Below are positions 1-5,375 of a DNA stretch of 5,392 bases, piece by piece (within the stretch, counting starts at the first letter, position 1; each line of letters begins with the position of its first letter). A model generated the notes under the pieces. It saw nothing but the letters and a program-made list of their open reading frames with translations. It did no database searches and was not told the origin of the DNA. Location: positions 930 through 6,321 of the forward strand of contig CACWYF010000107.1 of the NCBI GenBank assembly GCA_902765035.1. Direction: 5' to 3'. The position numbers and the translations under genes were made by a program. The DNA comes from an uncultured Eubacteriales bacterium (GTDB lineage Bacteria; Bacillota; Clostridia; Peptostreptococcales; Anaerovoracaceae).

Positions 1-659
1 TCGGAGAAGACGGATTCCTGCATCACGTTGACGAGGTTGTCGTGCCTCGGGTCGAGTATCCACAGGTCGTTGTCGAAGAAGACGTGGTGGAACTTGGTGA
101 AGAGGAATGTGAAGTTGTTCATTCCGACTATAATAAGGAAGATCGCAAATACGACAAGGATGACAAGCGCGGTCAGATAACCTCCGGCAAGCACGCGGGC
201 ATACTGCGTCTTCACAAGCGATGCATCTGTGTTGTTCTTTACCGAGAACCATATGGCAAAAAGAAGGCCAATGATCATAAGCACAGACACAACGCGGAAC
301 TTCACGGCTCCGAGGAAGATGTTCCTGCAGTCTGCGAGATGGAGCTTTTCGCGCTCAGTGAAAAACGGCGCCTTGACTCCGTCTATGGTCGCCTCCGTAT
401 CGTCGAGCGTGTCGATCCTGCCGAGGCAGTAGTCGAGCATCTGCTCAGTGATGTATACCGCATCGTCGAGAGACATCTCACCGGTGACATACTGAGGCGT
501 GTTGTATTTTGCATACTCATTGCGCCACCAGTCAGGTATCCAGTAGCATAGTGCCTGAGTCGATGTAATAAGGATCACTACGAGCAGGAGAAGGCCGCAT
601 ATAACAGCGGCGATCCGCTCCATTAGTCTTCCGTTGTTTTTCTTCTTAGAATCTTCCAT
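1..659 (-). CDS. DUF1461 / TIGR01906-family integral membrane protein, 3' end beyond window
   Basis: The minus strand is open from an ATG at 659-657 to the window edge, giving 219 complete codons and no stop, so the C-terminus is missing. The N-terminus is a short lysine/asparagine-rich cytoplasmic stretch (MEDSKKKNNG). Three clear membrane segments follow at about residues 17-36, 121-140 and 157-180. A conserved block at residues 186-209 (reading LFTKFHHVFFDNDLWILDP, then D207 and L209) is the signature I recognise for the DUF1461/TIGR01906 family; a fourth helix would be expected past the edge. The family is found mainly in Bacillota, and its biochemical role is unknown to me. GAAAGG lies about 11 bases upstream of the start and AGGGG directly before it, and a good promoter sits at 690-719. 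The gene diverges from the yerC-like gene. Family assignment is by remembered motif, not by search. Confidence 0.85.
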   Translation of the reverse strand, partial: MEDSKKKNNGRLMERIAAVICGLLLLVVILITSTQALCYWIPDWWRNEYAKYNTPQYVTGEMSLDDAVYITEQMLDYCLGRIDTLDDTEATIDGVKAPFFTEREKLHLADCRNIFLGAVKFRVVSVLMIIGLLFAIWFSVKNNTDASLVKTQYARVLAGGYLTALVILVVFAIFLIIVGMNNFTFLFTKFHHVFFDNDLWILDPRHDNLVNVMQESVFS

Positions 660-689
660 GCCCCTGTTTTCCTTTCAGATTTCCGTAAC

Positions 690-719
690 ATTATATTTCA
701 CCCTGCGAGCAGCGGTCAA
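690..719 (-). promoter_or_regulatory. Sigma-A-type promoter for the DUF1461 gene
   Basis: Read on the minus strand, TTGACC (719-714) and a perfect TATAAT (695-690) are separated by 18 bp. The predicted start near 683 would give a leader of roughly 24 bases before the ATG at 659. This is the closest match to the -35/-10 consensus in the window. It is seen in the sequence; activity is inferred. Confidence 0.65.
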
Positions 720-800
720 GGACGTGCCCCGATGCATTCGGACGGCGCAGAGTGTGCTGTATTGTGCAGGCGGCACGTGCAGCGCAGAGATGCGCGGGGG

Positions 801-827
801 AAAGAACAGAGAAAAGAACAGAGAAAA
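801..827. repeat. 12-bp tandem repeat, 2.25 copies
   Basis: The unit AAAGAACAGAGA occurs at 801-812 and 813-824 without mismatch, followed by AAA. It lies in the non-coding region just upstream of the presumed yerC promoter, on the purine-rich strand. It could be a slippage-prone tract or part of a regulator site; nothing in the sequence decides this. Confidence 0.7.
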
Positions 828-828
828 T

Positions 829-850
829 GCGCTTTAGCGCTTTAAAGTGC
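829..850. promoter_or_regulatory. Candidate operator: repeated GCGCTTTA half-sites over the -35 box
   Basis: GCGCTTTA occurs twice in tandem (829-836 and 837-844). The second copy forms the left half of a 14-bp dyad, GCGCTTTAAAGTGC (837-850), with six of seven pairs matching. The dyad is centred exactly on the TTTAAA taken as the -35 box of the downstream gene, so a bound protein would block polymerase. The next gene encodes a TrpR-like helix-turn-helix protein, which makes autoregulation plausible, but this is inference. Confidence 0.4.
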
Positions 851-869
851 GAACAAATAATGATACAAT
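841..869 (+). promoter_or_regulatory. Extended -10 promoter for the yerC-like gene
   Basis: TGATACAAT (861-869) is an extended -10 element (TGn plus TACAAT). TTTAAA at 841-846 serves as a weak -35 box with 17-bp spacing. Transcription would begin near 876 and give a leader of about 70 bases that contains an imperfect hairpin. The -35 overlaps the dyad at 837-850. Confidence 0.55.
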
Positions 870-882
870 AGGAGTGCGCTTC

Positions 883-910
883 GTTCCGGGGACACTGTTG
901 TGCCGGGAAC
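883..910 (+). other. Imperfect hairpin in the yerC leader
   Basis: GTTCC (883-887) pairs with GGAAC (906-910). The inner parts pair as GG with CC and CAC with GTG around a TGTT loop, with one G-G mismatch and a two-base bulge. It lies between the predicted transcription start and the ribosome binding site at 935-939. No run of T follows, so it is not an intrinsic terminator; it could affect mRNA stability or be incidental. Confidence 0.3.
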
Positions 911-946
911 AGGCCGGATACAGATAAGCAAAACAGGAGCAGGACG

Positions 947-1252
947 ATGATCACTGAAAAGGAAAAGAAGAATCTGCAGCAGTTTTACAAGGCGATACTT
1001 GCACTGGAGAATGAAGAGGAGTGCAGGAAGTTTTTCGATGACGTTGCTACGATCAAGGAGGCGCTTGATCTGTCCGCAAGGCTTGAAGTGGCCAGGCTTC
1101 TGGATGAGGGAACTGTATTCAGTGAGATAAGCAAAGCGACAGGCGCAAGCTCTGCGACCATCAGCCGTGTCAACAAGTGCCTGACTTACGGCGAGGGCGG
1201 ATACAAGACCGTTCTCGACAGGCTTGCAAAAGGAAAAGGAAAAGAGCAGTAA
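947..1252 (+). CDS. yerC: YerC/YecD-family TrpR-like DNA-binding protein
   Basis: This 101-residue protein has the size and layout of the YerC/YecD family, Trp-repressor-fold proteins common in Bacillota. Residues 1-55 form the mainly helical dimerisation part, including the ENEEECRKFFDDVATIKE and LSARLEVARLL segments. Residues 56-79 form the helix-turn-helix (VFSEISKATGASSATISRVN), where GASSATISRVN is the recognition-helix region typical of TrpR relatives. The tail is lysine-rich (KGKGKEQ). The ATG at 947 is preceded by AGGAG (935-939) at a good 7-base spacing. No tryptophan-pathway gene is nearby and the ligand and targets of this family are not known to me, so a transcription regulator role is inferred from the fold. 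The dyad over its own promoter suggests self-control. An isolated gene: DUF1461 diverges on the left, nadE converges on the right. Confidence 0.88.
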   Translation: MITEKEKKNLQQFYKAILALENEEECRKFFDDVATIKEALDLSARLEVARLLDEGTVFSEISKATGASSATISRVNKCLTYGEGGYKTVLDRLAKGKGKEQ

Positions 1253-1264
1253 GGGAGATACCGC

Positions 1265-1308
1265 CCGGCACACAATGACTCTGCAGAGATGCTGCCATGG
1301 AGTGCCGG
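1265..1308 (+). other. Inverted repeat in the yerC 3' region
   Basis: CCGGCAC (1265-1271) and GTGCCGG (1302-1308) are perfect 7-bp inverted arms around a 30-base loop, which itself contains the palindrome CTCTGCAGAG (1279-1288). It lies between the yerC stop and the stronger terminator-like hairpin. It has no T-tract, so a structured 3' untranslated region is the most that can be said. Confidence 0.3.
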
Positions 1309-1329
1309 CAGGGAAACAGAAATGACAAA

Positions 1330-1360
1330 CGCCGTAAATCGCATGATTTACGGCGCTTTT
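1330..1360. terminator. Terminator-like hairpin between convergent genes
   Basis: CGCCGTAAATC (1330-1340) and GATTTACGGCG (1345-1355) form a perfect 11-bp stem with a GCAT loop. On the plus strand it is followed by CTTTTGCT, a modest T-run; on the minus strand by TTTGTCATTT. It sits between the ends of yerC (plus) and nadE (minus), as expected for a shared bidirectional terminator. The short T-tracts mean efficiency is uncertain. Confidence 0.7.
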
Positions 1361-1388
1361 GCTATCTCATAATCTGTACTGAATTCAC

Positions 1389-1402
1389 ATCCCGGCCGGG
1401 AT
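1389..1402. other. Perfect 14-bp palindrome just past the nadE stop
   Basis: ATCCCGGCCGGGAT is perfectly self-complementary and lies 10 bases beyond the nadE stop codon. It could fold as a short stem on the nadE transcript or mark a protein site. There is no T-run after it, so it is not called a terminator. Confidence 0.35.
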
Positions 1403-1412
1403 ACAATCAGTA

Positions 1413-2150
1413 CTAGCCTTCGTACTTGAAGCAGTCCATGAATCTCAGCTTGAAGAGGTTCTTCTCGTGCAGGTAGTCGATGCGCTTCTTGGTCTCAGGG
1501 TCATCGATCTCGCCTGTACGGATGTATCTGTCGAGCACCTCGTATGTGAAGCCGAGCTTTTCCTCATCGGACATGCCTGAAAGTCCGTCTGTAGGGACTT
1601 TTTCGATCAGCACTGAAGGCAGTCCGAGGACGCGGCCGATGGCTCTGATCTCAGCAGTTGTGAAGAATGACATCGGGCTGAAGTCGCCTGCGGAATCACC
1701 GTATCTGGTCGAGTAGCCTACCCAGTCCTCGGAGAGGTTGCAGGTGTTGACTACTCTGCCGTTGCGGCTCTGTCCTACTGCGTAGAGAGTGGACATTCTG
1801 AGCCTTGGCGGGAGGTTGATTATCGAGTCCTTGCTGAGCTCGATGCCGGCTTCTTTCAGCTCCTTGGTCAGAGCGTTGAATGTTGTGCCGATGTTGATGG
1901 TATAGTTCTCGATGCCGAGGTGATTGACCAGGAGCTGTGCCATGTCGATGTCTGACTGTACGTCATTAGGCATCATGACTCCGATGACTCTGTCCTTGCC
2001 GAGAGCTTCCGCACAGAGAGCGGCAGCGATGGAGCTGTCCTTTCCTCCGCTGATTCCTACAATAGCGTTGCAGCCCGGTCCGTTTTTCTCGAACCACTGG
2101 CGTATCCATTCGACTGTTGCGTTCGTCGCTTTGACAGCATCAAATTCCAT
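1413..2150 (-). CDS. nadE: NH3-dependent NAD+ synthetase
   Basis: NadE performs the last step of NAD biosynthesis: ATP-dependent amidation of nicotinic acid adenine dinucleotide in the cytoplasm. From the ATG at 2150 it is 245 residues, normal for the short ammonia-dependent form; there is no N-terminal glutaminase domain. Visible motifs are the PP-loop SGGKDSS (34-40, adenylation), NLPPRLRMSTLYAVGQ (112-127), NLSEDWVGYSTRYGDSAGDFSP (138-159, deamido-NAD/ATP binding), and PTDGLSGMSDEEKLGFTYEVLD (187-208). The frame also opens at an ATG at 2168, adding MRTEGK, but that ATG has no ribosome binding site. The ATG at 2150 has GGAGG (2160-2156 on the minus strand) five bases upstream, encoded within the extra codons, so 2150 is preferred. 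An extended -10 promoter lies at 2211-2203. nadE seems monocistronic, convergent with yerC and divergent from yhaM. Confidence 0.95.
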   Translation of the reverse strand: MEFDAVKATNATVEWIRQWFEKNGPGCNAIVGISGGKDSSIAAALCAEALGKDRVIGVMMPNDVQSDIDMAQLLVNHLGIENYTINIGTTFNALTKELKEAGIELSKDSIINLPPRLRMSTLYAVGQSRNGRVVNTCNLSEDWVGYSTRYGDSAGDFSPMSFFTTAEIRAIGRVLGLPSVLIEKVPTDGLSGMSDEEKLGFTYEVLDRYIRTGEIDDPETKKRIDYLHEKNLFKLRFMDCFKYEG

Positions 2151-2170
2151 TTTGCCCTCCGTTCTCATAA

Positions 2171-2182
2171 CCGCATGTGCGG
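2171..2182 (-). other. Short palindrome in the nadE leader
   Basis: CCGCA and TGCGG are separated by two bases within the roughly 47-base leader expected from the nadE promoter. The stem is too short to call a riboswitch or attenuator; it may be incidental. No recognisable NAD-related riboswitch was seen, and the leader is too short for most. Confidence 0.25.
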
Positions 2183-2202
2183 GATCAATAATTCACAAGA
2201 GG

Positions 2203-2211
2203 ATTATAACA
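2203..2211 (-). promoter_or_regulatory. Extended -10 promoter for nadE
   Basis: TGTTATAAT (2211-2203, minus strand) is a perfect extended -10 element. No convincing -35 box lies 16-18 bp upstream; the best fit is TATCAT at 2231-2226. The predicted start near 2197 is about 47 bases before the preferred nadE ATG. It overlaps the -35 region of the opposing promoter at 2227-2235. Confidence 0.6.
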
Positions 2212-2226
2212 CAGCTTCAGCAGATA

Positions 2227-2235
2227 TGATATAAT
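2227..2235 (+). promoter_or_regulatory. Extended -10 promoter for yhaM-recD2
   Basis: TGATATAAT (2227-2235) is a perfect extended -10 element on the plus strand. Its -35 region (about 2206-2212) has no good hexamer and coincides with the -10 box of nadE on the other strand. Transcription from about 2242 would give a leader of roughly 130 bases. A second TATAAT at 2309-2314, also without a clear -35, could be an alternative start. Confidence 0.5.
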
Positions 2236-2266
2236 CCTATGAGTATGGAAATGAGCTGAAACCTGT

Positions 2267-2377
2267 ATGACTGCAGACGGCAAAGAGGCCGCTGAGGCGG
2301 ACGGCAGGTATAATAGTGATAAATGGCGGATAAGAATAACTGAGAATAAAACTGAGAAGATAAAGGAGATAAAATGA
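2267..2377 (+). CDS. Possible 36-residue leader ORF overlapping the yhaM start
   Basis: An ATG at 2267 opens 36 codons (beginning MTADGKEAAEADGRYN and ending KIKEIK). Its TGA overlaps the yhaM ATG as ATGA, an arrangement often seen with translational coupling. The product is charged and lysine/glutamate-rich with no hydrophobic core and no recognised family. Its own ribosome binding site is poor (only GAG at 2253-2255). The coding reading may be a by-product of the purine-rich leader, which has near-repeats of ACTGAGAA. I would not annotate it as a gene without expression or conservation data. Confidence 0.15.
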   Translation: MTADGKEAAEADGRYNSDKWRIRITENKTEKIKEIK

Positions 2378-3339
2378 AACCTTATTTTATAAAAGACCTA
2401 AGGCCTGACGAAGCGGGAAGGCTCGAAGACAGGTATCTTGTAAGAAACGCCGATATCCGCGACGGAAACAACGGCAAGAGGCATCTGTATATGACTCTTG
2501 CTGATGCGACCGGAGACATCCAGGCAGTGAAGTGGTCTCTGTCACCGGACGAGGTGGAGAGCTTCAGCAGGATCAGACCGGGAATGATCATTTCGGTAGT
2601 CGCAAGGTGCAAGGAGTATCAGGGCAAGAACCAGCTCGTGCTCGATGCGATCAAGGGCCGCGCCAAGGATGAAACGATCGACAGATCGGACTTCTTCAAG
2701 GCTGCGCCGGAATCGCCTGAGGCTATGTATGAGTACATTCTCAGCAGAATAAACGGATTCGAGGACGAGGACCTTAAGAAGCTGTGCCTCAGCTTCTATG
2801 AGGACGAGAAGGACAGGCTGATGTTCTGGCCGGCTGCGATGAGCAACCATCATGCTGAGTATGCAGGCCTTCTGTATCACGTCAAGAGAATGATGATGAT
2901 GGGCGAGCGCGCATGCGAGGTCTACACCAACCTGAACAGAGATCTGCTGCTTGCAGGCGTCGCGCTTCACGATATCGAGAAGCTGAACGAGCTGAATTCT
3001 GATGAGAACGGCGTTGTCCCTGAGTACACCTTCGAGGGCAAAATGCTCGGACACCTTGTAATGGGAGCGGTCACGCTCGGAGCGAAGTGCAAGGAGCTCG
3101 GGATCGGAGAAGAGAAGACTGTAATGATGCAGCACATGGCTATCTCGCATCACTACGAGCCTGAATACGGCAGCCCTAAGAAGCCGCTTTTCCCTGAGGC
3201 AGAGATGCTCCACTACCTCGACATGACAGACGCCAAGATGTTCGACATGGAAGATGCCGTGAAGAATGTCGAGCCGGGCGGATTCAGCGACAAGGTATTC
3301 ACCCTCGACAACAGGAAGATATATAAGAGTACATTCTGA
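2374..3339 (+). CDS. yhaM: YhaM-family 3'-5' exoribonuclease (OB fold + HD domain)
   Basis: The 321-residue length matches the YhaM/CBF1 family (B. subtilis YhaM is about 314), cytoplasmic metal-dependent 3'-5' exonucleases acting in RNA turnover and on single-stranded DNA. Residues 20-95 form an OB-type nucleic-acid-binding fold (VRNADIRDGNNGKRHLYMTLADATGDIQAVKW). Residues about 155-290 form the HD domain: NHHAEYAGLLYHV (H160, H169), the HD pair at H199-D200, LGH (H227), H254, SHH (259-260), the family signature EYGSP (264-268) and EAEMLHYLDMTDAKM (275-289). All expected metal ligands seem present. The residue after HDI is E202 where HDIGK is usual. AAGGAG (2363-2368) lies five bases before the ATG. 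recD2 follows in the same direction after 48 bp holding a palindromic element, so co-transcription is likely. Confidence 0.93.
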   Translation: MKPYFIKDLRPDEAGRLEDRYLVRNADIRDGNNGKRHLYMTLADATGDIQAVKWSLSPDEVESFSRIRPGMIISVVARCKEYQGKNQLVLDAIKGRAKDETIDRSDFFKAAPESPEAMYEYILSRINGFEDEDLKKLCLSFYEDEKDRLMFWPAAMSNHHAEYAGLLYHVKRMMMMGERACEVYTNLNRDLLLAGVALHDIEKLNELNSDENGVVPEYTFEGKMLGHLVMGAVTLGAKCKELGIGEEKTVMMQHMAISHHYEPEYGSPKKPLFPEAEMLHYLDMTDAKMFDMEDAVKNVEPGGFSDKVFTLDNRKIYKSTF

Positions 3340-3372
3340 TGTGACAGTGGGGACGGTTCTTTTTGTCACATC
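3338..3372. repeat. Palindromic dispersed-repeat-like (REP-type) element
   Basis: GATGTGACA (3338-3346) and TGTCACATC (3364-3372) form a perfect 9-bp stem around the 17-base loop GTGGGGACGGTTCTTTT. The left arm overlaps the last two bases of the yhaM stop codon. I recall highly similar GTGACAGTGGGGACGGTTC...GTCAC units scattered through many Clostridia genomes, which suggests a small non-autonomous mobile or REP-like repeat; that is memory, not a search. No T-run follows the right arm, so it is not a standard terminator, but the hairpin may protect the upstream 3' end or adjust expression between yhaM and recD2. Confidence 0.65.
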
Positions 3373-3387
3373 GGGAAGCAGGAGATA

Positions 3388-5367
3388 ATGCAGAAGGAAG
3401 GAACACTTACCACAATAATATTCAACAACGCGGGAAACGGCTATACTGTCGCGGTCCTCGATACGGATGAGGGCGCGGTCAGAATAGCCGGTTCTGTTGC
3501 TGAGCCTAAAGAAGGTGCCAGATACCGCCTTGAAGGGAAGTTCACCATCCATCCCAAGTACGGGGAGCAGTTCAGCTTCACCGGATATGAAGAGCTCGTG
3601 CCTGAGGGCGAGGATGCGATATTTGAGTTCCTTGCTGCGGGCAACATCCGCGGCATCGGACCTAAAATGGCCAGGACCATCGTCGACGCATTCGGCGCTG
3701 AAACGCTGGACATCATCGAAAAGACCCCGGAGAAGCTCCTGAGCATAAACGGTATCGGACCTAAGTCTCTTGCCAGGATCTCGGATTCCTACGCTGAGTC
3801 ACGTGAGTTTGCCAATATATCCATCGAGCTCAGGGAGCTTGGCATCGAGATGACAGATGCCATCAGGATATATAAATGCTACGGCCCTGACTCCATGGAG
3901 GTAGTAAGCGACAATCCGTACATACTGGTGGAGGACATCCGCGGCATAACATTCCAGAGAGCTGACAGGATAGCCGCGAAGCTCGGATTCGAACCGGACA
4001 GTCCGTACAGGATCGAGAGCGGCATAAGGCATGCTCTCAGGACATGGGCTGTCAGCGGCAGCACCCTGATGCCAGAGGAGCTCCTCGTGGAGAAGGTGGC
4101 GGAGCTACTTGACACTTCGAGAGAGAATGTCAGGGACTCTGTCAGCGAGATGGTGTTCAACGGTGAGCTCGAGGAGGACAGCATAGATGACGTGCCGGTG
4201 GTGTACCTGTACGGTTACTATCAGGCAGAGCAGAGAGTGGCATACAATCTCTCGAGGATCCGCAGTGCGGAGGCGGCGCCTCTTGCGGCATCGCCTGACA
4301 ATCTCATAAGTGATGCGGAGTCGGGCATGGAGGCTGACGGGATAAGGATATCTCTGTCCGGTGACCAGATGGATGCCGTATATGCGGCGCTTGCCAACAA
4401 TGTTTCAATAATCACGGGCGGACCGGGTACGGGCAAAACAACGATACTCAATATTCTTGTAAGGATATTCGCGAGGCTCGGGCTCAGCGTGGCGCTTGCC
4501 GCTCCGACAGGCCGCGCCGCAAAGCGCATGGAGGAAGCGACCGGAAGCCCGGCTATGACCATCCACCGTCTTCTGGAGTACGTGTATTCTGAAGATGAGG
4601 ACATGCTCAACTTCGGCAGGAATGATGAGAATCCGCTCGAGCAGGATGTCATCATCGTTGATGAGGCTTCGATGATAGATATAATGCTGATGGACGGGCT
4701 TCTCGAGGCAGTCAAGACCGGCACCAGACTCATATTCACGGGTGACGCTGACCAGCTGCCGTCGGTCGGAGCGGGCAACGTCCTGCGCGACATGATCGCC
4801 AGCGAGAGGATACACACCACAAGACTCAGAGAGATATTCAGGCAGGCTGAGGACAGCCGCATCGTAACCAACTCGCACCTTATAAACAACGGGGAATTCC
4901 CTGAACACGGCGGCAGGGACAGCGACTTTTTCATAATACAGAGAAACAGCGAAACAGAGATCCTCGAGACCATCAAGGAGATGGCAACCGAGGTGCACCT
5001 CTCCTCGACGCCCGTCTTCGAACGCATGAAGCGCCTCGAGCGGCTGGGGTATGTAAAGAAATACATTGCCGTGCTCGACGCCGCCAAACTGAACAAGGGC
5101 TTCCTCGTCTTCTGCAATGTCAAGCTGCGCCGCATGAACACGTCCATCGCCTCCGACTTCACAGAGCGCATCAGGCAGGTGCCGCAGGTAACCGAATGCT
5201 ACAACATCAGCGGCAACTTCGACTATCTGCTCAAGATTCACGCTGCCGACATGCACGACTATCAGGACTTCCTGCTGAACACCCTGGGAGCCATCGAAAG
5301 TGTGGGCAGCATCGAGAGCACCTTCGTCATGGAAGAAATCAAACACGAATACGGGCTGAACATATAG
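3388..5367 (+). CDS. recD2: Chimeric ORF: RecD2 helicase N-terminal part joined to an Lrp/AsnC fragment
   Basis: Residues 1 to about 531 are RecD2, a superfamily 1 5'-3' DNA helicase found without RecBC. The N-terminal region starts GTLTTIIFNNAGNGYTV. Helix-hairpin-helix repeats follow at 86-103 (NIRGIGPKMARTIVDAFG), 117-131 (LLSINGIGPKSLARI) and about 186-201. The helicase core shows motif I GGPGTGKTT (344-352), Ia APTGRAAKRM (372-381), II VDEAS (424-428), III GDADQLPSVGAGNVL (452-466) and LREIFRQA (480-487). Beyond 531 the family's remaining 200 or so residues, with motifs IV-VI, are absent and replaced by 128 residues of an Lrp-type regulator. The product as written could bind ATP but should not be a working helicase. 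AGGAG (3380-3384) is three bases from the ATG, rather close. The downstream yhaM-linked position suits native recD2; the tail probably does not belong. Confidence 0.85.
   Translation: MQKEGTLTTIIFNNAGNGYTVAVLDTDEGAVRIAGSVAEPKEGARYRLEGKFTIHPKYGEQFSFTGYEELVPEGEDAIFEFLAAGNIRGIGPKMARTIVDAFGAETLDIIEKTPEKLLSINGIGPKSLARISDSYAESREFANISIELRELGIEMTDAIRIYKCYGPDSMEVVSDNPYILVEDIRGITFQRADRIAAKLGFEPDSPYRIESGIRHALRTWAVSGSTLMPEELLVEKVAELLDTSRENVRDSVSEMVFNGELEEDSIDDVPVVYLYGYYQAEQRVAYNLSRIRSAEAAPLAASPDNLISDAESGMEADGIRISLSGDQMDAVYAALANNVSIITGGPGTGKTTILNILVRIFARLGLSVALAAPTGRAAKRMEEATGSPAMTIHRLLEYVYSEDEDMLNFGRNDENPLEQDVIIVDEASMIDIMLMDGLLEAVKTGTRLIFTGDADQLPSVGAGNVLRDMIASERIHTTRLREIFRQAEDSRIVTNSHLINNGEFPEHGGRDSDFFIIQRNSETEILETIKEMATEVHLSSTPVFERMKRLERLGYVKKYIAVLDAAKLNKGFLVFCNVKLRRMNTSIASDFTERIRQVPQVTECYNISGNFDYLLKIHAADMHDYQDFLLNTLGAIESVGSIESTFVMEEIKHEYGLNI
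4984..5367 (+). pseudogene. Lrp/AsnC-family regulator fragment lacking its N-terminus, Bacteroidota-like
   Basis: From about M532 of the chimeric frame the protein reads as an Lrp/AsnC regulator: the second half of the helix-turn-helix and wing (EVHLSSTPVFERMKRLERLG, then YVKKYIAVLD), followed by the RAM/effector-binding domain (GFLVFCNVKLRR, QVPQVTECYNISGNFDYLLK, TLGAIESVGSIESTFVMEEI). The first 25 or so residues of a normal regulator of about 150 are missing, including the first helices and the start codon. STPVFERMKRLE and VTECYNISGNFDYLLK resemble Bacteroidota homologues more than those of Bacillota, by memory of the family. Codon use differs from the RecD2 part: arginine is CGC five times, CGG once, AGG once and AGA never, and only one of nine isoleucines is ATA. 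The regulator ends in TAG at 5365-5367. Confidence 0.85.
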
Positions 5368-5375
5368 TTGGATGA

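Noticed and set aside
42..551. A 169-codon plus-strand open frame
   Set aside because: It is the shadow of the DUF1461 membrane protein on the minus strand, which has membrane helices, a family signature and a good promoter.
842..1273. A 143-codon minus-strand open frame opposite yerC
   Set aside because: The plus-strand product has a clear helix-turn-helix and a ribosome binding site; the antisense frame has neither.
2240..2373. Riboswitch in the long yhaM leader
   Set aside because: No conserved riboswitch core or stable multi-helix fold was visible; only a purine-rich leader with near-repeats of ACTGAGAA.
2890..2901. ATGATGATGATG run in yhaM
   Set aside because: It simply encodes four methionines in a helix within a conserved coding frame; there is no sign of frameshift.
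3338..3372. Intrinsic terminator after yhaM
   Set aside because: The T-run is in the loop and not after the stem, and recD2 follows closely in the same direction.
2542..3552. A 336-codon minus-strand open frame opposite yhaM
   Set aside because: It is antisense to the well-supported HD domain gene, runs through the palindromic repeat and into recD2, and resembles no family I know.
4221..5346. Long minus-strand open frames (over 300 codons) opposite the recD2/Lrp region
   Set aside because: They lie antisense to clear helicase motifs, show no recognisable domain, and have low-complexity or shadow-like composition; one crosses the chimeric join, so it cannot be a conserved gene.
3388..5367. 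A genuinely new RecD2-Lrp fusion system
   Set aside because: Both partners are broken at the join, codon use changes sharply there, and the window ends shortly after in a repeat. A chimeric assembly explains all of this more simply.
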